From NCBI GenBank assembly GCA_021413675.1, contig JAIOQA010000170.1:1-45425 (forward strand): 45,425 nt of DNA, given 5' to 3'. Position 1 is the first letter of the stretch, and every line of letters starts with the position of its first letter. Of this stretch, positions 35,642-43,915 are shown in pieces. This DNA is from Deltaproteobacteria bacterium (lineage in GTDB: Bacteria; Myxococcota_A; Polyangia; Haliangiales; Haliangiaceae). The notes below the pieces were generated by a model that worked only from the letters and a program-made list of their open reading frames with translations, was not told where the DNA came from and searched no databases. The position numbers and the translations under genes were made by a program.

Positions 35642-36337
35642 ATGCACACCCAACTCCGCGGCGTTGCGATCCGGCTCCACGGCCCGCTACAAGCGTGGGG
35701 CGGGGCAGCGATTGGCGATAGCCGACCAACCCTCCCATTTCCGACGCGAAGCGGCGTACTAGGGTTGGTCGCTGCGTCCCTCGGGATCCCGCGACGGGAC
35801 GAGGCGCGACTGCTCGCGCTCGCCGACGGTGCGCGAGTTCACGTCCGCGTCGACGCGCCCGGTGTCTCTCTCGTCGATGATCAGACGATTCAGGGCAACC
35901 CCAAAGCGAGCTCGACCAGGCAAACGATCCAGAGTAAGCGAACCTATCTCTGCGACGCGTCTTTTGTCGCCGTGATCGTGCCTGGCGCCGCGGATTCGAC
36001 CGCTGCGATTGCTCACGCACTGCGACATCCGGCATTCGCGCCATTCCTCGGACGGCGGTCCTGCGCGCCCTCGACTCCGCTGCTGCTGCGAGAGGTGGTA
36101 GCCGATGAGCCGATCGCGTTGTTCGCCGACATACCGCGGGGGCCCGAAGAGTTGTTGGCCGCGCTGCGGTCGCGCGCGGGCACCAAAGTGGGGCCATTCA
36201 ACTACTATCTCGACGTCGACGACTATCCGGGGGCGCTTCGCCGCATCCCGGTCCGCGATAACTTCGCGGGGCCACTCCCTCGGCAGTACCGGGAGCGCTT
36301 CACCTGCCACGTCCAGACGCCGGCCCACGAGGCCTGA
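35642..36337 (+). CDS. cas5: Cascade subunit Cas5e/CasD
   Basis: 231 residues, ATG 2 nt after the cas7 stop. Typical Cas5 N-terminus: VAIRLHGPLQAWGG, then PTLPFPTRSGVLGLVAASLG. Later the protein matches the family at VDAPGVSLVDDQTIQGN, a lysine/tyrosine-rich strand (QSKRTYLCDASFVAVIVPG) and DYPGALRRIPVRDNF near the end. It caps the 5' handle of the crRNA in Cascade. Cas6e follows 9 nt later. Intact length. Confidence 0.92.
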   Translation: MHTQLRGVAIRLHGPLQAWGGAAIGDSRPTLPFPTRSGVLGLVAASLGIPRRDEARLLALADGARVHVRVDAPGVSLVDDQTIQGNPKASSTRQTIQSKRTYLCDASFVAVIVPGAADSTAAIAHALRHPAFAPFLGRRSCAPSTPLLLREVVADEPIALFADIPRGPEELLAALRSRAGTKVGPFNYYLDVDDYPGALRRIPVRDNFAGPLPRQYRERFTCHVQTPAHEA

Positions 36338-36346
36338 GGAGTAGCC

Positions 36347-37039
36347 ATGTTTCTCATGAGGGCGTTTCTTAACCCTGATTCGCCGGCGGTTCGCAGCGAT
36401 CTCGCCAGCCCCGAGAGCTTGCACAAGACGGTGATGCGCGCGTTCCCGGACCTGCACGGTCCGACGGCGCGTCAGGACCTCGCCATCTTGCATCGGCTCG
36501 ATCACGTCCAGGACGGGCGGTTGGTGCTGCTTGTCCAGAGCCTGCGCCAGCCTGACCCGACGCGCTGGCCCGCCGGATACGTGGCGGACGTCGCTGCTGA
36601 TGCTGACTTTGCCTTCTCGCACGCCGACAACCCGGAGGTCCGCGACGTCGCGAAGGAGCGCTCGGTCATCGCTACTGGACAACGGTATCGATTTCGGCTG
36701 AAGGCCAATACGACCAAGCGCCTGTCGGCCAAGAGTCCAAACGTGACCCCAGATCGCGTCGGCATGCGCGTACCGGTCCACGGCGATGACGCGCGCAAGC
36801 AGTGGCTCGCGCGCCGCGCATCGGCCGCCGGCTTCAACGTCGAACTCGACGCGGTACGCACCACGGAAGTTCCTGCGGCCGGTGGTGCCTCCGGCAAGCA
36901 CGTCACTGTGGCAGGAACACTGTTCGAGGGCGTTCTGGTCGTGGTCGACCACGAGCGGTTCCACGTCGCGCTTCAGCACGGCATCGGTCCAGCCAAGGCA
37001 TACGGGTACGGCCTGTTGTCCATTGCAACAGCGCGGTGA
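36347..37039 (+). CDS. cas6e: crRNA-processing endoribonuclease Cas6e/CasE
   Basis: 230 residues, ATG at 36347. The N-terminus reads MFLMRAFLNPDSPAVRSDLA, then SPESLHKTVMRAFPD. The His at residue 26 is at the position of the catalytic His of Thermus Cas6e. The mid-protein has WPAGYVADVAADADF, FRLKANTTKRLSAKSP and a final Gly-rich loop GIGPAKAYGYGLLSIAT expected for RNA repeat binding. It cuts pre-crRNA within the repeat hairpin and stays on the 3' handle. It is the last intact gene of the operon; a 58-nt gap precedes the cas1 remnant. Confidence 0.92.
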   Translation: MFLMRAFLNPDSPAVRSDLASPESLHKTVMRAFPDLHGPTARQDLAILHRLDHVQDGRLVLLVQSLRQPDPTRWPAGYVADVAADADFAFSHADNPEVRDVAKERSVIATGQRYRFRLKANTTKRLSAKSPNVTPDRVGMRVPVHGDDARKQWLARRASAAGFNVELDAVRTTEVPAAGGASGKHVTVAGTLFEGVLVVVDHERFHVALQHGIGPAKAYGYGLLSIATAR

Positions 37040-37069
37040 TGCCTCGGCGCGGTCTGTGACAACTGAATA

Positions 37070-37085
37070 GTCCGCAATTGCGGAC
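37070..37085. promoter_or_regulatory. Perfect 16-bp palindrome between cas6e and the cas1 remnant
   Basis: GTCCGCAATTGCGGAC is fully self-complementary and lies 12 bases before the ATG of the cas1 remnant, where a ribosome site would be expected. It could be an operator, or an RNA hairpin that would affect cas1 translation. No poly-T tract follows, so a terminator is less likely. Confidence 0.45.
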
Positions 37086-37097
37086 AATGAGGTCGCC

Positions 37098-37565
37098 ATG
37101 GCAGCGAACAGCCTGCGCGAACTTCCGAGGATTCGCGATAGTCTTTCCTACGTCTATGTCGAGCACGCTCGCGTCGAGCAGCGCGAGAGCGGTCCCGCGA
37201 TCGTCGACAAGGACGGCGAGGTGCATGTTCCATGCGCAGCCTTGGCAGCTGTGCTTCTGGGCCCGGTAGAGCAACAACTCACGCGGCCGTAAAGACGGCT
37301 GCCGACGCGGGCTGCACATTGCTCTGGGTGGGCGAAGGGACCACGCGCGTCTACGCGCAGGGGATGGGCGAGACACGGAGCTCAGGTCGACTGCTGCGGC
37401 GGGCGCAGTGTCACGCCGACCCGGGCATTCGCGCCGGAGTGATGCTGAACATGTACCGCATGAGGTTTGCGGAGGATCTTGCCGTAGGTCTCGGTTGCGG
37501 CGATCCGTGGCTATGAGGCTGTCTGCGGGGGCATGGCCTACTTGCGCCTGAGCAAGGAGACTAGC
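37098..37565 (+). pseudogene. cas1: Truncated, frameshifted cas1 fused to the CRISPR array
   Basis: Frame 1 opens as a type I-E Cas1 (LRELPRIRDSLSYVYVEHAR, then DKDGEVHVPCAALAAVLLGP) but hits a stop at 37290-37292. The homology continues one frame over (THAAVKTAADAGCTLLWVGE, GMGETRSSGRLLRRAQ, ADPGIRAGVMLNMYRMRF), as if a single G had been lost near 37265. It then returns to frame 1 from about 37490 (AAIRGYEAVCGGMAYLRLSK). This last part aligns with the Cas1 region around E. coli LRGIEGSRVRATYALLAKQY. The reading breaks at 37565, immediately before the first repeat. Some 150 of about 300 codons remain. The expected catalytic His and Asp of the C-terminal half are missing and no cas2 follows. 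Spacer acquisition from this locus should be impossible without help from another locus. Confidence 0.85.
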
Positions 37566-40500
37566 GTCGTCCCCACGCACGTGGGGCTGATCCGGGGTCT
37601 CTCCCACGCGGGCCGATGCCAATACACGTCGTCCCCTCGCACGTGGGGCTGATCAGAGTGTGTAGATCGGTCGTGCGTACCTCGGCTGGGTCGTCCCACG
37701 CACGTGGGGCTGATCCGAAAGAGCGCGATGCGTTCCGCAAGATCGTGCGCCGTCGTCCCCACGCACATGGGGCTGATCCGATGTACAAGGCCGTCGGTCG
37801 CGCGAAGGTCAGCGTCGTCCCCACGCACGTGGGGCTGATCCGACGATCGAGTACAGCTTCACCGAGGACGAGAGCGTCGTCCCCACGCACGTGGGACTGA
37901 TCCGCGCTGGTTCGGGATGGGCCGGCAGGTGCGCGCCGTCGTCCCCACGCACGTGGGGCTGATCCGGCGAGGCGGAACGCGCTCGCGAGGATGTCGGTCG
38001 TCGAGGATGTCGGTCGTCGTCACCACTGGGGGATGATCCTCTCAAACGCCTGCGCAAGGTCCGCGGCGCGATCGTCATCCCCACGCACGTAGGGCTGATC
38101 CGTGCGACGCGACCCACGCCGCAACCGCAATGTTGCGTCGTCCCCACGCACTTGGGGCTGAGCCGTGCGAGGACGGCTGCGCAATCTGCGATGCGGATGA
38201 GTCGTCCCCACGCAGGTGGGGCTGATCCGACGGGCACCACCGCGGGTGGCGGCGAGCTGCTGTCGTCCCCACGCACGTGGGGCTGATCCACGGATGCCCC
38301 GCTTCGAGACGCAGCGCCAGGCCGTCGTCCCCACGCACGTGGGGCTGATCGCGCGTGGGGCCGATCCGAGCGGCGTCTATCACGTACTCGCGCACATCAA
38401 CGTCGTCCCCACGCACGTGGGCCTGATCCGCTGGGGCTCTTGACGATGCGGGCGATGGAGGTCGTCGTCCCCACGCACGTGGGGCTGATCCGCTCGACCC
38501 TGCTGGCTACCTCAAGTCCCTAGGGCGTCGTCCCCACGCACGTGGGGCTGATCCGCAGTGCGTGGTGGTGGCCCGCCGTGCCGCGGACCGTCGTCCCCAC
38601 GCACGTGGGGCTGATCCGGGCACCGACGCCGACAAGATCATCGCCGACGTGTCGTCGTCCCCACGCACGTGGGGCTGATCCGTCTTCCCAGGTTGCCGGA
38701 GTGAGGTCCGGTAGTCGTCGTCCCCACGCACGTGGGGCTGATCCGCGCGTAGCGCGCGAGGATCGAAGAGATCTGATCGGTCGTCCCCACGCACGTGGGG
38801 CTGATCCGCTGGCGGCGGTGGCGTTCGACGACGTCACCTTCGTCGTCCCCACGCACGTGGGGCTGATCCGCGCACGTCGATGGCCAAGAAGCTCGCCAAC
38901 CGCGTCGTCCCCACGCACGTGGGGCTGATCCGCGGAGACGCGCCGGCCAAGAGACAAGCGCTGCGACGTCGTCCCCACGCACGTGGGGCTGATCCGCGCG
39001 CGTCCAAGTAGGAGCCTCCGATGCAATTCGCGTCGTCCCCACGCACGTGGGGCTGATCCGTAGCCACCGGGCTCGACGGTCGCACCCAGAGTCAGTCGTC
39101 CCCACGCACGTGGGGCTGATCCGACCGACCGCGCCCTTTACGTGCTGATCGCGCTGTGTCGTCCCCACGCACGTGGGGCTGATCCAGACGATCGCAGCCG
39201 ACACGCAGGCCAGCATCGCCGTCGTCCCCACGCACGTGGGGCTGATCCGATCACGAGCGCCGCGACGGCTAGGTAGCTCTTGGTCGTCCCCACGCACGTG
39301 GGGCTGATCCGAGCTGATCTTCGAGCAGACGGGGCAGACGCTCTATGTCGTCCCCACGCACGTGGGGCTGATCCGTCGAAGCCGGCCGCGTAGGCGTTGA
39401 AGTCCGACGTCGTCCCCACGCACGTGGGGCTGATCCGGCCAAGCTGTAGCCCGATCCGCTAGCTCACCGTCAGTCGTCCCCACGCACGTGGGGCTGATCC
39501 GACGGGCACGACCGCCGGCGGCGGCGAGTCGCTCGTCGTCCCCACGCACGTGGGGCTGATCCGGACGAGCAGGGCAACGCCGAGACCGCCAAGAAGGGTC
39601 GTCCCCACGCACGTGGGGCTGATCCGGCGACGTTGAGCGGCACGATCCGGTGGTAGTGCGGTCGTCCCCACGCACGTGGGGCTGATCCGGCGGGGACGCG
39701 CGTGCGGGCCGCGGCGATGAAGGCGTCGTCCCCACGCACGTGGGGCTGATCCGCTCGCGGTCCAGGCGAGGACGAACAGGCCGACGTCGTCCCCACGCAC
39801 GTGGGGCTGATCCGATCCACCGCGCCCTGGGCTGGCCACCGCCAGAGGTCGTCCCCACGCACGTGGGGTTGATCCGGTGACGGTCGTCGTGGTGACGCCC
39901 TTGCCCTTGACGTCGTCCCCACGCACGTGGGGCTGATCCGAAGGCTCCTTGGCCCAGGTGAAGCTGCTGGCCAGTCGTCCCCACGCACGTGGGGCTGATC
40001 CGGGAGGACCTGGTAGGCCCTGCCCTTCTTTCAACGTCGTCCCCACGCACGGGGGGCTGATCCGCCGAACACCGCGGCATTCCTGCTCGCCGAGGACCGG
40101 CGACCCCACGCACGTGGGGCTGATCCGTGTCGCACGCGGCCCGCGCTTCGCTCCGATCCTTCGTCGTCCCCACGCACGTGGGGCTGATCCGCCGGGCGTC
40201 GCGACCGACTGGGAGGGCGTCGTCGTCGTCCCCACGCACGTGGGGCTGATCCGATGCAGGCGCTGTGGGGCTCGGCGGCGCTCAACGTCGTCCCCACGCA
40301 CGTGGGGCTGATCCGGATCTCCTCCTGTGGGCCCGGTCGCTCGTCAGCCGCCGCTACGAGCGCGGCAGCATGCTGATCACCACCAACCAGACGGTCACGC
40401 AGTGGGCCCAGGTCTTCGGCGACGAGACCATGGCCGCCGCCGTCCTCGACCGCCTGCTCCACCACAGCCACACCCGGCTCATCCAGGGTGATAGCTACCG

Positions 40501-42587
40501 CCTTCGCGCCAAGAAGCGGGCCGGCCTCCTCGGCTCGGCCAAGCCCAACCACTGAACGCCGGAGAGGGGGTCACTTTTACTGTCGTTTGGGGGTCAGGAA
40601 TTGGTGGCGCTTGACAGTCCCCACGCACGTGGGGCTGATCCGCCCTCTACAGCGACCGATGGCCCGATGCGGCCACGTCGTCCCCACGCACGTGGGGCTG
40701 ATCCGAACGGCATCGCCGAGGTCAGCATGGGCAACTACCGTCGTCCCCACGCACGTGGGGCTGATCCGCTCAAGAACCTGAGCGCGGTCGCGTCGAGCGC
40801 CACGTCGTCCCCACGCACGTGGGGCTGATCCGGAGTCGATGCTGTGGCGGCAGCGCTTCGTCGCCAAGTCGTCCCCACGCACGTGGGGCTGATCAGTGAA
40901 GGCACGCCATGGGTGGACAGACCTCCGTACGTCGTCCCCACGTACGTGGGGCTGATCCGATCGCCGACGGGTAGCTCAGGCTGGCGTTGGTCGTCGTCCC
41001 CACGCACGTGGGGCGGATCCCGCGCCAGCGGCGACGAGGGCGACGGCGGCTACGTCGTCCCCACGCACGTGGGGCTGATCCGAACTCGGCGGAGAAGTTC
41101 ACCGGCGAGCTGTTCGTCGTCCCCACGCACGTGGGGCTGATCCGAGCCTCGACGAGCTGGGCCACATCAGCGAAGCGGGTCGTCCCCACGCACGTGGGGC
41201 TGATCCGGTGTGGAAGGCCAAGGATCGCGCCTTTCGGATCGTCGTCCCCACGCACGTGGGGCTGATCCGAACAACCGACCGCGCACGCCGCCCCCGAGGA
41301 CGCCGTCGTCCCCACGCACGTGGGGCTGATCCGGAGAATCCGGGCGTGTTCGGCTCGGGCCACGGCGCGTCGTCCCCACGCACGTGGGGCTGATCCGCGG
41401 AAGCCGATGATCGTGACGCTCACGATCTCGTCGTCCCCACGCACGTGGGGCTGATCCGGATTTCGCGATGCACACCGACGAAATCGAGCTCGTCGTCCCC
41501 ACGCACGTGGGGGCGTCCCCACGCACGTGGGGCTGATCCGCCGATCTGCAGGTTGCTGCGGGCCGGCGTCACGAGTCGTCCCCACGCACGTGGGGCTGAT
41601 CCGAAATCGCCGACGGTGCCGGCCCAGCCGCCGAGGGGGCGTCCCCACGCACGTGGGGCTGATCTTGCGTCGTCCCCACGCATCCGCGGTAGCCGTGCTC
41701 GGCGCGCTCCTCGTACCAGGTCGTCCCCACGCACGTGGGGCTGATCCGATCCCCGGCGCCAAGACCGCGGGCGCGCCGATGGTCGTCCCCACGCACGTGG
41801 GGCTGATCCGCTCGACAAGGCCGACATCCCGACCGGCGACTACGTCGTCCCCACGCACGTGGGGCTGATCCGCTGTCGTCGGCCTGGGCCTGGGCCTCGA
41901 TGTAGCGTCGTCCCCACGCACGTGGGGCTGTTCCGTCGCTGCGCGGCGCCGGCATCGGCCGGCCGAGGTCGCACCCGACACCCACCGCGGCGAGTGTCGT
42001 CCCCACGCACGTGGGGCTGCTCCGGAAGGCCAGGCGACCCGCGGTGCCGATCTTCATCCGTTGTCGCCACGCACGTGAGGCTGATCCGCCAATCCTAGTC
42101 GTCTCGCCGACGCCCTGCGCGTCGTCCCCACGCACGTGGGGCTGATCCGTTCCTCGGCGTCGACATCGAGCGCGAGCTGGCCGTCGTCCCCACGCACGTG
42201 GGGCTGGTCCGGAAGGTCGGCAGAAGCAGGTCAACGCGCTGTACGTCGTCCCCACGCACGTGGGGCTGATCCGAACAAGGCGATCGGCATGATCGCCAAG
42301 TCCCAGAAGTCGACTCCACGCACGTGGGGCTGATCCGTGCCCGGGGTACGACGCGCTCGGCGATCCGGTGGTCGTCCCACGCACGTCGGGCTGATCCGAA
42401 GTCGTGGGACCATGGCACGAAGCTGATCGGTGGTCGTCCCCACGCACGTGGGACTGATCCGGTCACCCTCCTAATGGTCGATCACGACCAGCTCGTCGTC
42501 CCCATGCACGCGGGGCTGATCCGCTCGGAGGCCAAGGGCGTGAGCATCGAGTACTTCGGCCGCCCCCACGCACGTGGGGCTGATCTC
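37566..42587 (+). CRISPR. Type I-E CRISPR array, about 77 repeat copies, interrupted by an IS21 remnant
   Basis: The repeat is 29 nt, opening GTCGTCCCC with the stem CCCCACGCACGTGGGG and closing CTGATCCG, the I-E repeat type. Spacers are mostly about 32-35 nt (period about 62-64). I count about 44 copies before the insertion at 40316-40616 and about 33 after it, including partial and degenerate ones. The cas genes and the repeat orientation place the leader side at the left, but there is no leader: cas1 remnant sequence abuts the first repeat. Degenerate repeats occur at both ends (37628, 37690, 37752, 38016, 38074 on the left; 42060, 42309, 42371, 42495, 42558 on the right), with an internal partial repeat at 41492. 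Long minus-strand frames reading PRAWGR are translations of this array, not genes. Confidence 0.97.
40316..40616 (+). mobile_element. IS21-family remnant (istB 3' end and right terminus) inside the CRISPR array
   Basis: An open frame ending at 40555 reads as the C-terminus of an IstB helper ATPase (SRRYERGSMLITTNQTVTQW, VFGDETMAAAVLDRLLHHSH, GDSYRLRAKKRAGLL). After the stop come two GGGGGTCA blocks separated by about 20 nt, like the multiple terminal repeats of IS21 elements, then a terminus ending TTGACA at 40616. The next repeat resumes at its fourth base (GTCCCCACG), so the element's right end lies inside a repeat. On the left a complete repeat ends at 40315 and istB begins mid-gene, so the rest of the element and possibly some repeat-spacer units were lost by deletion. 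Confidence 0.85.
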
Positions 42588-42610
42588 GCGACCGAAATCG
42601 GCACCCGCAT

Positions 42611-42634
42611 CAGGTCCCACCTCAGGTCCCACCT
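42611..42634 (+). repeat. Tandem 12-bp direct repeat just beyond the array
   Basis: CAGGTCCCACCT occurs twice back to back between the last CRISPR repeat and the tRNA fragment. It may be a relic of the element end or of array decay. No function is evident. Confidence 0.6.
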
Positions 42635-42730
42635 TTCCCCCAGCAGCACGCAACGCCATGGAGCTGCACGAGGCAGCTAAGTTGTTGTGCTTGCTAGGAT
42701 CTAGGCGGAACCGTTGGCGGGGATCCCTGT

Positions 42731-42772
42731 TTCCCAAGCTGAAGGTCGACGGTTCGAATCCGTTATCCCGCT
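42731..42772 (+). other. tRNA-Gly(CCC) 3' fragment, candidate attachment site (attR)
   Basis: The sequence reads as the 3' half of a glycine tRNA: anticodon loop TTCCCAA (42731-42737), the 3' anticodon arm GCTGA, variable loop AGGTC, T arm GACGG-TTCGAAT-CCGTT and acceptor strand ATCCCGC plus a discriminator T. The bases to the left do not pair with the anticodon arm and no 5' half is present, so the gene is not functional. A fragment from anticodon loop to 3' end, with a strong hairpin just downstream, is the form expected where an integrase has inserted an element into the tRNA gene: the original 3' end is displaced to the far end of the island. The partner intact tRNA-Gly should lie left of this window. 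A decayed tRNA gene is the alternative. Confidence 0.7.
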
Positions 42773-42787
42773 CGAAGAAGTAGCAGC

Positions 42788-42829
42788 GAACGCGGCCGGT
42801 CGGAGCGAGCAGCTCGACCGGCCGTGTTC
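42788..42829 (+). terminator. Strong hairpin downstream of the tRNA fragment
   Basis: A 15-bp stem (42788-42802 with 42815-42829; core GCGGCCGGTCG/CGACCGGCCGT, one G-U pair) with a 12-nt loop. There is no U-tract after it. It is placed as the former tRNA terminator would be, supporting the idea that sequence right of 42731 is native chromosome. Confidence 0.6.
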
Positions 42830-43162
42830 GATCACGCCGCACGGCGATCCGAGCAGCGTGGGCGCGCGGCTCCCTGAGCGCTGGCGCGAGGCAAGGCGGG
42901 TTGGCGACGCGCCCAGGATTGGTCGGTCTTGCGTCGCCTGCCGGTGGCGTGACATCGCACCCTGGACAAGCGCGGCGGCGCGTCATTCCCCGGATCGCGA
43001 ACCGCGGGTGTCGGCGCATGCATCGGATCTCCAGCGGCCCACCGCGAAAGAGACGGCTTCGCTCGGATGGTTGCGCACGGCCGACGACGGCCACGGAGGG
43101 GGCGTCCACAGGGTTCAGGGCACCGACATGGCGGGTTATCCGGGGGAGGAGTAGGGTCGCAT
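42830..43162. other. Non-coding region between the hairpin and the SMI1/KNR4-like gene
   Basis: About 330 bases with no supported gene. Frames here are GC-rich shadows. A GGAGGAG site near 43146 belongs to the downstream gene. Confidence 0.5.
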
Positions 43163-43633
43163 ATGGCCTTTGAGGATCTGGAACGTCACCTCATCGCGCT
43201 CGGCATTGCGCCGACTGGCGAGGCCTTCGCCCCGATCGATGCCGACGTGGTCGCGGCGATCGAACGCCACGCCGGTGGTCGTTTCCCCGATGTCATGACG
43301 TGGTTCTTTGGTCGCTTCGGCGGATCCCGGTTCGACGATGGCGCGCTCTATGTCGATCCCACGGGCGGCGAAGAGGTCATGATCGGATGGTTCCTCGATG
43401 GCAAGGAGCTCGCCGACGCCTTCGAGGCCTTCGCCGAGGTGTTGCCCCCCGGCGTGGTTCCGATCGCCGACGACGGCGGTGACAACATGCTGTGCGTCGG
43501 CATCGGCGACGACAACCGCGGCACCGTCTACTTCCACCCGCACGACCGGCCGCGGCCGGCCACCTACCAGGTGGCGCCGGCGATCGAGGCATTCATGCAC
43601 TCGCTCCATCGCGAGGTAGTGGGCAACGACTGA
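43163..43633 (+). CDS. SMI1/KNR4 (SUKH-like) family protein
   Basis: 156 residues from the ATG at 43163; upstream codons are basic and lack protein character. The pattern fits SMI1/KNR4: IDADVVAAIERHAGGRFPDV, then WFFGRFGGSRFDDGALYVDP, GDNMLCVGIGDDNRGTVYFH (the G-D-N/D-x-x-G-x-V-Y-F core) and a C-terminal helix AIEAFMHSLHR. SUKH proteins often act as immunity proteins to secreted toxins, but many members stand alone with unknown roles, as here. It lies right of the tRNA fragment in what I regard as native chromosome. Confidence 0.75.
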   Translation: MAFEDLERHLIALGIAPTGEAFAPIDADVVAAIERHAGGRFPDVMTWFFGRFGGSRFDDGALYVDPTGGEEVMIGWFLDGKELADAFEAFAEVLPPGVVPIADDGGDNMLCVGIGDDNRGTVYFHPHDRPRPATYQVAPAIEAFMHSLHREVVGND

Positions 43634-43915
43634 GCGTCGCCCGACGGGACTGGCAACAACAGGATACCCTCGCCGCCGACCCTGAATCGCTGCCACGAGC
43701 GGACCCCGATCCCCATGAACGGCGCGACAGCGGCGCACCGCGGTCACTGGCCGGAAGCATCAGCGGCGCTGCTGGCAGGCGAGAACGGCCGACGTGTGCC
43801 GCGGCCGCGCGGGCGGCGGTCTCGTGCGGACCATCAGGTGCCGCGTGGATCGTGATCGCGCCGAGCTCGTGGCGTGCGCGGCTGCTGCCGCGCTCCGGTT
43901 GGACGCAGCCGCCGA

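Noticed and set aside
37590..40312. A second cas gene set or a cas2 hidden in the array region
   Set aside because: I looked for Cas2 signatures after the cas1 remnant and found only repeats and spacers.
37538..42466. Many minus-strand and plus-strand open frames across the array, with repeated PRAWGR, QPHVRGDD, ISPTCVGTT or VPTHVGLIR segments
   Set aside because: These are translations of the CRISPR repeats and spacers. Repeat length and period explain them fully.
42660..42780. A complete tRNA gene at the right of the array
   Set aside because: Only the 3' half is present. The bases upstream cannot form a D arm or the 5' side of the anticodon and acceptor stems.
42471..43109. A 212-residue minus-strand frame
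   Set aside because: Its left end runs through a CRISPR repeat, its middle is the antisense reading of the tRNA fragment (the familiar NGFEPSTFSLG signature), and the rest is low-complexity GC-rich sequence.
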